Source: JABDMD01 sp965203475
GTDB lineage: Bacteria > Pseudomonadota > Gammaproteobacteria > UBA4575
Reading direction: 5' to 3'
Assembly (NCBI GenBank): GCA_965203475.1
Contig: OZ241890.1
Span: 620,001-684,000, forward strand
Length of the DNA: 64,000 bases
Below the pieces are notes generated by a model that was not told the origin of the DNA, ran no database searches, and saw only the letters and a list, made by a program, of their open reading frames with translations. Each line of letters opens with the position of its first letter. Position 1 is the first letter of the stretch. This document shows, in pieces, positions 51,043 to 58,495 of the stretch. A program made the position numbers and the translations under genes.

Positions 51043-53943
51043 ATGAAAAGGACTATCGAGCAAACATGGAAAGCTATTGCACTTCTATGTTGTGCATTAG
51101 TGCTGTTACCAAGTTGTAAAACAGGATCCTCTACTTCAACAGATGGATTCACTACAGTAAATGGTGATTACGCCATGGTATATGCCGAGCGTAATCTCGA
51201 AACCGCGGGTAATCCTACGGATGGTGTAATCTTTTCTGTGGGTGGTGATCTGATGTACAAGGATGCATCTATTCCAAGCATCATTCCAATTAATGTCACC
51301 TCTTCTTATACCCAGGGTCAAGGCGATGTGTCCGATCCTTCAGTAAATTTTGATGCCACTAAAGTTGTATTTGCAATGCGTGGCCCAAACGATTCTACAT
51401 TCAATCTATGGGAAATGGATGTAGCGACCCGACAGATTAGTCGACTCATGACGGATCCAGTGGCAGAAGCGTTTGGTGATGATGTAGATCCTGCATATTT
51501 ACCGGATGGTCGAATCGTATTTTCATCCAATCGTCAAAAACGCATGCAAGAAATGTTAGTTGAGCAAAATACTCAGCAACATAAAACACTAGATGAATAT
51601 GAACGTGAAGAGGCACTTACATTACACGTATTTAATCCTGACACTCAGGAAATTACACAAATTTCATTTAACCAAAGTCATGACCGAAATCCTACGGTAT
51701 TAAAAGATGGCCGAATTATGTTTAGCCGTTGGGATCATGTGGCAAACCGAAACCATTTTCCAATTTTTACAGTAAACCCAGATGGTACTGACATGTTTGT
51801 ACTGTATGGTGCATTCAGTCCAGGCAATAGTTTCCTGCACCCTATGGAGCAGCAGAATGGAAGTGTAATGTCTACATTAATGCCGTTATCAGGTACAGAT
51901 GAAGGCGGTGCACTATATTCTATTAATACTGTTAGTTTTTCAGACAATTGTGATCCTGGTCCAGCCTGTGGTGGCCAGACCTATGCCAATTTCAATACAC
52001 AGCCTGTGACGATGGATGGAAGTTTTTCACCAGGTGGTCGTTACAGTACACCTTTCCCACTTTGGGACGGAACCAGTCGCGCATTAGTATCTTATGCGAT
52101 TGCACCTAATCAATTTAATGGTGGGATACCAACAGAAACACACCCAATGACGGGCCAACAAACTCAAATATTTGGAGATACTAAATATCAGATTTGGATG
52201 ATTGATTTTAATCAGCAAGTTGCACGTGTTGTGCAAACGGCACCCGCTGGAAAAGCGTTAATGGATCCAGTGGCTTTATACCCACGTGCCTTAAGTGATG
52301 TGCCAAATATCATTCCTGATAAACCTGCTGATGTAAATTTAATTGCGGAGCCTAATGGTTTAGGTGGAACTGGTATGGGCATTCTTGGTGTGAAAACCGT
52401 ATATCACACAGACTTCTTAGACATCATGGGTGATCGTGTTTTAGTGCCTGGTTTAGATGAGAACATTCCAAAAGTTGGAACCACGCCAGACTTGTTAGCT
52501 TTAAAAGATCCGACAAGTGCTAGTTACTTAAATCGTCCTGCAAGATTTGTGCGTGTAACACGCGCTTTACCAACACCTCCAGGTATCAGCATGCAGGCGA
52601 TTGGTGAAACAGAATTTGAAATGGTGGAAGTACTCGGTTATGCGCCAGTAGAACCAGATGGTTCGGTACGCGTTAAAGTGCCGGCCGATTCAGCGGTAGC
52701 TATCTCAGTATTGGATAGTGATGGTCGCGCATTCCAAACACATACCAACTGGATACAAGCGCGACCCGGTGAAACCAGAAGTTGTAATGGTTGTCACTCA
52801 CCAAGACGTTCAACCGGTTCTATTAATGTTGCACCCATTGCAGGTAACCACGCCAATGCAGTAGGTGGTGAAACTATGGCTGAAACTCGTGTACGTGTTG
52901 AATTGAATCAACCTGCCATGAACTTAACCAAAGATTTAATCTTTGATGAGTACTGGACCAATGGAGTTGAAACCAGCTACAAGTTTGAGCTTGCAACATT
53001 ATTAACCATTCCTGGGTTGCAAAACCCAGTAAGTCTACGAAATGGTCGAATCAATTATCAAGATCACATTCAACCAATTTGGGATAACAACTGTGTGAGT
53101 TGTCATAACAATGCAACCCTTGCAGGTGGATTGAACTTAGAAGGTGGATTAATGGGTAATGGTGGAAGAACCATATCCTATGAACACTTATTGAATGGAC
53201 CATTTGCAACCGATGAAAACGGAGTTGTGTTACCCCCAGTAGTGGCTGCAAATGGAAATGTTACTTTGCTAAGAGATATAGCTTTAGTGAATGTTGGTGG
53301 ATCTGCCAATAGCTCCAGAACCAGTGGACTCGCTGAAAGAATTTCTGACACGGAGTTACGTGCTGCTGATTATTCATTAGGTTTTATGCAACATTCAGGT
53401 TTATTGACACCTGAAGAAAAGTGGATGGTTTACACTTGGATGGATGGTGGCGCACAGTATATTAATGACCCCTATGAGTTAGTAAATGGACAGTTTGTCA
53501 TTCGACAAGACATTGTTTCGAATAATGGCGTAAGCCGTTCTGAATTTAATCAAAGTATTCAACCAATACTTACTCAAGAATGTGCTTCTTGTCATAATCC
53601 ATCTGGCTTGAGTGCAAGTTCTGCTACCGATACCGAAAGTGAATCAGACGGTAATAAAGGTCATAATCGATTTGTGCTAACCGGTAATTCAAATGGTGAC
53701 TACACGGTTACCTTGGCAATGATCAATAACCTGTGTGTACCAGCAGCCAATGATCTGTTGTTGAGACCTACTTCAGATAATGTGGCGCCTAATTTGGCGC
53801 ACCCACAGATCCTTGTTGATCCGAATGATCCGTTGAGTGCCACTCAGCCGGTTTTCTCAGACACTGGTCCAGGATCCTCCTATGACACTATTTTGACCTG
53901 GATTAGCATGGGTGCTGCTAGTAATCCAACCTGTCTAAATTAG
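51043..53943 (+). CDS. HzsA-like multihaem lipoprotein
   Basis: This 966-residue lipoprotein has the signal MKRTIEQTWKAIALLCCALV, then LLPSC, with the acylated Cys at about residue 25. The first ~500 residues form a TolB/beta-propeller-like domain (DPAYLPDGRIVFSSNRQ; DRNPTVLKDGRIMFSRWD), as in the middle domain of hydrazine synthase alpha-like proteins. Three CxxCH haem motifs follow: CNGCH (Cys581), CVSCH (684) and CASCH (847), the last two in separate cytochrome-like segments. HzsA-like proteins are common outside anammox bacteria and do not imply hydrazine synthesis. ATG 51043, with GGAG six bases upstream, is preferred over TTG 51022. It heads the envelope operon. Confidence 0.82.
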   Translation: MKRTIEQTWKAIALLCCALVLLPSCKTGSSTSTDGFTTVNGDYAMVYAERNLETAGNPTDGVIFSVGGDLMYKDASIPSIIPINVTSSYTQGQGDVSDPSVNFDATKVVFAMRGPNDSTFNLWEMDVATRQISRLMTDPVAEAFGDDVDPAYLPDGRIVFSSNRQKRMQEMLVEQNTQQHKTLDEYEREEALTLHVFNPDTQEITQISFNQSHDRNPTVLKDGRIMFSRWDHVANRNHFPIFTVNPDGTDMFVLYGAFSPGNSFLHPMEQQNGSVMSTLMPLSGTDEGGALYSINTVSFSDNCDPGPACGGQTYANFNTQPVTMDGSFSPGGRYSTPFPLWDGTSRALVSYAIAPNQFNGGIPTETHPMTGQQTQIFGDTKYQIWMIDFNQQVARVVQTAPAGKALMDPVALYPRALSDVPNIIPDKPADVNLIAEPNGLGGTGMGILGVKTVYHTDFLDIMGDRVLVPGLDENIPKVGTTPDLLALKDPTSASYLNRPARFVRVTRALPTPPGISMQAIGETEFEMVEVLGYAPVEPDGSVRVKVPADSAVAISVLDSDGRAFQTHTNWIQARPGETRSCNGCHSPRRSTGSINVAPIAGNHANAVGGETMAETRVRVELNQPAMNLTKDLIFDEYWTNGVETSYKFELATLLTIPGLQNPVSLRNGRINYQDHIQPIWDNNCVSCHNNATLAGGLNLEGGLMGNGGRTISYEHLLNGPFATDENGVVLPPVVAANGNVTLLRDIALVNVGGSANSSRTSGLAERISDTELRAADYSLGFMQHSGLLTPEEKWMVYTWMDGGAQYINDPYELVNGQFVIRQDIVSNNGVSRSEFNQSIQPILTQECASCHNPSGLSASSATDTESESDGNKGHNRFVLTGNSNGDYTVTLAMINNLCVPAANDLLLRPTSDNVAPNLAHPQILVDPNDPLSATQPVFSDTGPGSSYDTILTWISMGAASNPTCLN

Positions 53944-53964
53944 TAAGTAAAACAGAGGTTTGTC

Positions 53965-54474
53965 GTGAAATATTTGCGGCTGGTGCTACTGGCCGCAGTA
54001 GTACCATTGTGTCTTGTCCAAGGATGTGACGATGCATCCAATGAACCGCTTCCTAATAGCGGGACCACTCTGTGCACCAACCTTTATGACACCTGTATTG
54101 ATCTAATCTTTCACAACGCCACCAACACCGGAAGAACCTGTTCAGAGGGTGGCTGTCATAACCCGCCTAACGGACAGGGTGGTTTTTTTCTTTTTCCTCC
54201 CGTTGCAACGCCTGCTGAGTTAACCAGTAACTTCATGCAGGTACAAGCAAGAACTTTAAATAATAATTTATTGCTGAGCAAAGCTTCCGGCAATAATCAT
54301 GGAGGAGGATCACAACTCGCAGTTGGTGACCTGTGCTACACCACCATTTCTCAATGGCGTTCAATACAAGCACCTGCTGATGGTAGCCCGTGCACACCAG
54401 CAGGCCCCATAGTAACTAACTGTGCAGCCATCATGGGAAATCCTGTTGGTATCGTAGGGGCTTGCGGGCCATAG
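53965..54474 (+). CDS. Lipoprotein with CX4CH haem-type motif, 169 aa
   Basis: A GTG start follows AGAGG. The signal ends in a lipobox (CLVQGC) with the modified Cys at about residue 21. The mature protein has one Cys-Ser-Glu-Gly-Gly-Cys-His motif (CX4CH), a non-standard haem-c attachment pattern known from some multihaem cytochromes. At least eight further cysteines likely form disulfides. It lies 21 bases after the three-haem lipoprotein and seven before an outer-membrane barrel gene. It could be a small electron-transfer partner; haem attachment is unproven. Confidence 0.65.
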   Translation: MKYLRLVLLAAVVPLCLVQGCDDASNEPLPNSGTTLCTNLYDTCIDLIFHNATNTGRTCSEGGCHNPPNGQGGFFLFPPVATPAELTSNFMQVQARTLNNNLLLSKASGNNHGGGSQLAVGDLCYTTISQWRSIQAPADGSPCTPAGPIVTNCAAIMGNPVGIVGACGP

Positions 54475-54481
54475 AATAATT

Positions 54482-55267
54482 ATGAATAACAAAAGTATAA
54501 CTATGGATTTTTTTGGCTTGCGCACGTTTATAACGTACTTATTTTTAATACTTTTATTTTTGGTGCTTTTGATCACACCTGCTCACGCTGAACAAGAGTT
54601 TCAACGCTTAAAGATTGTCGATGCATATGTAGAACTGCATACCGGTCCAGGAAGGGGTTATCCAATATTCCACGTTGTGAAACGACATGAATGGGTGGAG
54701 ATCATGAAACGTAGAACAGATTGGTTCAAAGTAAAAACGGAGCGCAATGTTACTGGTTGGGTAAGTCGCGAACAAATGGAAAAAACACTCACGGTTGCAG
54801 GTGTTCCTAAAACGTTTAGAGACGTTTTATATGACGACTACTTACATCGTCGTATAGAGTTTGGAATATCAGCCGGTGAATTTGATAGTGACCCAATTGT
54901 TTCAGCAAGATTAGCTTATAAATTTACTGAAAATATTGCACTCGAATTTCAAGCTTCAAAAGTCGCCGGAAAGTTATCAAGTTCCGATATTTATGCAATT
55001 AATCTTGTTTCTACTCCGTTTCCTGATTGGCGCATAAGCCCTCATTTCACAATTGGTTATGGGCGTTTTGAAAATGAACCAAAAGGTGCGCTTATTCAAG
55101 ACATTGAAACCGAAGATGATCTCGCCAATGTAGGAGCGGGTGCAAGGTATTACTTAACTAGAAGATTCTTTTTGCGGGCGGATTATCGTCGTTACATTGT
55201 TTTATCAGAGGATGATCGGAATGATAAGTTCGACGAGTTAAGCGCTGGTGTTTCATTTTTTTTCTGA
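54482..55267 (+). CDS. SH3b-outer membrane beta-barrel protein, 261 aa
   Basis: After a signal peptide (residues ~1-36, ending ITPAHA), an SH3b domain is seen at ~42-100 (VDAYVELHTGPGRGYPIFHVVKRHEWVEIMKRR ... GWVSREQM). A C-terminal ~150-residue barrel of alternating strands follows and ends in Phe (AGVSFFF), typical for BAM-dependent barrels. The SH3b part could bind peptidoglycan or a partner in the periplasm. It lies between the CX4CH lipoprotein and a second barrel gene, with gaps of 7 and 24 bases. Confidence 0.75.
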   Translation: MNNKSITMDFFGLRTFITYLFLILLFLVLLITPAHAEQEFQRLKIVDAYVELHTGPGRGYPIFHVVKRHEWVEIMKRRTDWFKVKTERNVTGWVSREQMEKTLTVAGVPKTFRDVLYDDYLHRRIEFGISAGEFDSDPIVSARLAYKFTENIALEFQASKVAGKLSSSDIYAINLVSTPFPDWRISPHFTIGYGRFENEPKGALIQDIETEDDLANVGAGARYYLTRRFFLRADYRRYIVLSEDDRNDKFDELSAGVSFFF

Positions 55268-55291
55268 TGGTTTACACATAGGTATTAATTT

Positions 55292-55930
55292 ATGAAAGTT
55301 CGATTATTTTTATTAGTAGTGTTGATTGTTTGTTATCAGCCAGTGTCTGCAGAAGAAGATGCGCCAGAACCGCAATCTTCTCAGGAACAAGTTATTGAAC
55401 CCGATATTTATCGTAGAGATATCAATGTTCCAAAAATTGATACTGAAAATTTTGAAGTCACATCGTATTACGGTGTACTGGATATAGAAGATTTTGGCAC
55501 AGAACCCGCATATGGGCTTCGTGTGGCATACCACATTACGGAAGATTTTTTCATTGAGGGTGCTTATGGCATGTCTGAGGCTTCTGATGAAACTCTAGAA
55601 AACTTAACGACATTCAATATCTTACAAGATGAAGATGTTACTTATTACAGTGCTTCAATTGGTTACAACATCTTTCCCGGTGAAATATTTTTAGGTCGTA
55701 ATTTTGCCATGACCAGTACATTTTACCTGATGGCCGGAGTAGGCAATTTTGAGTTTAACGAAGAAGATGAATTTGCCTATAACTTGGGGTTTGGATTCAA
55801 GGTATTGCCTACAGACTGGTTGTCATTTCGGCTGGATGTACGCGATATCGTATATGAAACAGACTTATTAGGCGATAACGAATTCACCAATAATTTTGAA
55901 ATATCCGCAAATATGGGTGTGTTCTTTTAA
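55292..55930 (+). CDS. Outer membrane beta-barrel protein, 212 aa
   Basis: A signal peptide (VRLFLLVVLIVCYQPVSA) is followed by a ~30-residue acidic segment and an eight-strand type barrel (FEVTSYYGVLDIEDFG; AYGLRVAYHITEDFFIEGAYGM; FNEEDEFAYNLGFGFKV) ending in Phe (ANMGVFF). It shares layout with the barrel of the preceding gene, but without SH3b. Function is unknown; the operon suggests an outer-membrane component of one assembly. Confidence 0.7.
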   Translation: MKVRLFLLVVLIVCYQPVSAEEDAPEPQSSQEQVIEPDIYRRDINVPKIDTENFEVTSYYGVLDIEDFGTEPAYGLRVAYHITEDFFIEGAYGMSEASDETLENLTTFNILQDEDVTYYSASIGYNIFPGEIFLGRNFAMTSTFYLMAGVGNFEFNEEDEFAYNLGFGFKVLPTDWLSFRLDVRDIVYETDLLGDNEFTNNFEISANMGVFF

Positions 55931-55958
55931 CCAGTAACAATTCATGGAAGGGACAATC

Positions 55959-56465
55959 ATGAGTAAAAAATTTGTTTTAGTTTCAATAGCAGTATTTGCG
56001 CTGATTACTAGTGCATTTAGTTTTAGTTCTTTTGCAAAAATTAAAGCAGAAACGGCACCGGATTTTGTGTTGAAGAGTGCGACTGGGAAAAATATTCGTC
56101 TTAGCGAATTAAAAGGTCGAGTGGTAATGCTGAATTTTTGGGCCACTTGGTGTGGTCCATGCACTGATGAAATTCCTCATTTAAATAAAATTCATGAATC
56201 ATTGGATGACTATGATTTTGAATTATTGGGAATCAATCTCGATAACGATCGATCAAAAGCGCTGCATTTAGCGAAAGAGCTTAATGTGAATTTTCCTATT
56301 TTGTTTGATACAGAAAAAGATGTAAGCCGAAGTTTTGATATTGATGCAATGCCTACAACAATTTTAATTGATCGGAATGGAAAAATTCGACATGTAAACA
56401 GAGGCTTTAAAAAAGATTACATTGAGCGTTATCACAAACAAATTCAGGCTTTACGTAAAGAATAG
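55959..56465 (+). CDS. TlpA-family periplasmic thioredoxin
   Basis: This 168-residue exported thioredoxin-like protein has a signal segment at residues ~4-26, a WCGPC active site (Cys65, Cys68) in NFWATWCGPCTDEIPHL, and cis-Pro in DAMPTTILIDRNG. It probably keeps thiols in neighbouring proteins reduced (the Cys-Gly-Cys tail of the DUF4266 lipoprotein, or apocytochromes). ATG 55959 follows AAGGGA at good spacing and is preferred over 55944. Confidence 0.88.
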   Translation: MSKKFVLVSIAVFALITSAFSFSSFAKIKAETAPDFVLKSATGKNIRLSELKGRVVMLNFWATWCGPCTDEIPHLNKIHESLDDYDFELLGINLDNDRSKALHLAKELNVNFPILFDTEKDVSRSFDIDAMPTTILIDRNGKIRHVNRGFKKDYIERYHKQIQALRKE

Positions 56466-56474
56466 AGTAAAAAA

Positions 56475-56732
56475 ATGAAATTAAATTATAAAGTTATTTC
56501 TAGTGTTTTAGTTGCTTTTTTGTTTTTAAGCGCCTGTTCGTCTATTCAGTTACCTAAAATTTCTAAGATAGAGCCTTGGGTACCTCCCTACGAGCGCGAA
56601 TATCTAGCAGACCCAATTATGAGTTTTAATAAAGACCCGCTATCGAATAAATATAGACAACATGTATATGACACCCGTGAAGGTGCACGTGGTGCAGGCT
56701 ATGCGCATGGTGGTGGTTGTGGCTGTAACTAG
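56475..56732 (+). CDS. DUF4266 lipoprotein
   Basis: This 85-residue lipoprotein has the signal VLVAFLFLSAC with Cys21 acylated. The mature part has the DUF4266 core, VPPYEREYLADPIMSF, and ends with HGGGCGCN. The Cys-Gly-Cys pair in a glycine/histidine tail is a conserved hallmark and could bind metal or be redox active. It sits between the thioredoxin and the DUF3570 gene, the usual arrangement of these families. Confidence 0.85.
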   Translation: MKLNYKVISSVLVAFLFLSACSSIQLPKISKIEPWVPPYEREYLADPIMSFNKDPLSNKYRQHVYDTREGARGAGYAHGGGCGCN

Positions 56733-56737
56733 TTTAG

Positions 56738-57874
56738 ATGTTTCGCATGAATAAATTATTACAAAACAGCTTAATTTTTCTAATCGCAGTGCACGCAATG
56801 TGCAGTATGAGTGTCAATGCTGAAGTGTTACCAGAGGAACGAGCAGATATTGGTTATCACTACTATGATGGCGGTGGTGTTGAAGTTGATGGCGCAACAC
56901 TGTTAGTACGAAAAAATTTTGGAGCAAAGTATTCTGTATACAGCGGTTATCATCATGACAGCATTAGTGGCGCATCACCCGATGTTTTAGCAGGCGCTAG
57001 CGAATACACTGAAGACCGCGACGAGTACACTTTAGGTGGCACCTATTTAAGAGATAACACCTTAATGGATTTGTCGTATACACATAGTGACGAAGATGAT
57101 TATCAGTCGGACACCGTCAGTTTTGATGTTTCCCATGAGTTTTTTGGTGCCATGTCTAAAATTAATATTGGTGCATCCTATGGCGAAGACACCGTTGAGC
57201 GAAATGATTTAGATACGTTTTCTGAAGATGTAGATCGCTATTTATTCCGTGCTGGTCTTTCTCAAGTTATTACTGATTCTATCGTTGCGGCATTTAACTA
57301 TGAAGCCACAGTGGAAGAGGGGTATTTAAATAACCCCTATCGCTTTGTGTTTGTTAATGGCGTTTCGCTGGGAAGTGGCTCAGAACAGTACCCCGATACC
57401 CGTACTGGGCAGGCTTATTCTGTTAAGGCAATCAAATTTTGGCAACACCGTGCCTCCAGTTCGGTCGGTTATCGGTTTTATCGTGACACTTGGGAGATTC
57501 GTTCCCATACCGTCGACATAAATTACTCACAATACATTGGAAATCAATGGGTTGCAGATATATATGCACGCTATTACGACCAAGATGAAGCGAGCTTTTT
57601 TAGTGACAATTTCAGTACCCCATTGAGGTTTATGGCTAGGGATAAGGAATTAGATTCCTTTACAAGCTATGCGGTTGGAGGACGACTGAGGTATGACTTG
57701 TTTAAGGACTATAAATTCTTACGTACCGCGTCATTAAATTTAGCTGTGGAGTATCAAGATTATGACTATGACGAATACTCAGGAGTTGAATCAGTTAGTG
57801 ATACTGCAAGTTTAGGAACAGGGTACACATTTGATGCAACCACAATACAGTTTTATTTATCGTTTTGGTACTAA
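56738..57874 (+). CDS. DUF3570 outer-membrane barrel with a candidate flavinylation motif
   Basis: This 378-residue exported protein has a signal peptide to about residue 28 and then a long beta-barrel with alternating strands, ending in an aromatic residue (YLSFWY). It matches DUF3570. Near the N-terminus the sequence Asp74-Ser-Ile-Ser77-Gly-Ala-Ser80 fits the ApbE consensus Dxx[S/T]GA[S/T]; eight residues on a second copy reads Asp-Val-Leu-Ala-Gly-Ala-Ser. Covalent FMN at Ser80 is therefore plausible, with apbE nearby. It follows the DUF4266 gene by five bases. A second ATG at codon 4 is also possible. Confidence 0.8.
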   Translation: MFRMNKLLQNSLIFLIAVHAMCSMSVNAEVLPEERADIGYHYYDGGGVEVDGATLLVRKNFGAKYSVYSGYHHDSISGASPDVLAGASEYTEDRDEYTLGGTYLRDNTLMDLSYTHSDEDDYQSDTVSFDVSHEFFGAMSKINIGASYGEDTVERNDLDTFSEDVDRYLFRAGLSQVITDSIVAAFNYEATVEEGYLNNPYRFVFVNGVSLGSGSEQYPDTRTGQAYSVKAIKFWQHRASSSVGYRFYRDTWEIRSHTVDINYSQYIGNQWVADIYARYYDQDEASFFSDNFSTPLRFMARDKELDSFTSYAVGGRLRYDLFKDYKFLRTASLNLAVEYQDYDYDEYSGVESVSDTASLGTGYTFDATTIQFYLSFWY

Positions 57875-57915
57875 GTTAAAACTGTTTCATGAGAGAGCAT
57901 ACATGGAGAACGCTC

Positions 57916-58464
57916 ATGATTAAAAAAATTGCAACACTATTTTTATTCACATTATTAGCTTATTTCAGTGCTGCTGTAGCAGATGTTAATGAACTAAATG
58001 AAAATAGTGAACAAGACTTTCAAAATTTAGATCAAGACATTCAAGTTTTAAAACAGGAAGTGCTAGAACTTAATCGTGACTTATACATTCTTGAAGAAGA
58101 ATTGTTATATCCATCTAGTACCCAAGTGGCCGTGTATGTCTCAGTAGACGTTGGAGATTTTTTTGATCTAGATTCAGTGCAAGTTGTGCTTAATGAAAAA
58201 GTTGTTGCAAATTATTTGTATACAGAACGAGAAGTGGATGCCTTGTTACGTGGAGGTGTGCATCAGATCTATATTGGAAATCTTCCAACAGGCGAGCATG
58301 AATTAGTTGCGTATTTTGTTGGTAGAGGGCCTAAAGGAAGAGATTTTAAACGCGGTGCAAATCGAATTATTGATAAACAGCTTGGTGCTAAGTATGTAGA
58401 GCTCAAAATTACAGACCGTACTCCTAAACATCAGCCAGATTTTATTGTTAAAGAATGGGAATAA
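57916..58464 (+). CDS. Periplasmic coiled-coil protein, 182 aa
   Basis: After a signal peptide (IATLFLFTLLAYFSAAVA), a predicted coiled coil (residues ~30-68: NLDQDIQVLKQEVLELNRDL...) leads into a beta-domain (VAVYVSVDVGDFFDLDSVQVVLNEKVV ... GEHELVAYFVGRG) ending in EWE. I do not recognise a named family. The coiled coil suggests oligomerisation or binding to the TPR proteins encoded next. ATG 57916 follows GGAG at eight bases and is preferred over 57889. Confidence 0.7.
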   Translation: MIKKIATLFLFTLLAYFSAAVADVNELNENSEQDFQNLDQDIQVLKQEVLELNRDLYILEEELLYPSSTQVAVYVSVDVGDFFDLDSVQVVLNEKVVANYLYTEREVDALLRGGVHQIYIGNLPTGEHELVAYFVGRGPKGRDFKRGANRIIDKQLGAKYVELKITDRTPKHQPDFIVKEWE

Positions 58465-58495
58465 TAATTATATGCTGACTGGAGTTTGCGTCAAC

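Noticed and set aside
51043..53943. Hydrazine synthase function
   Set aside because: Only the alpha-subunit-like domain is present, without HzsB/HzsC or other anammox genes. HzsA-like domains are widespread.
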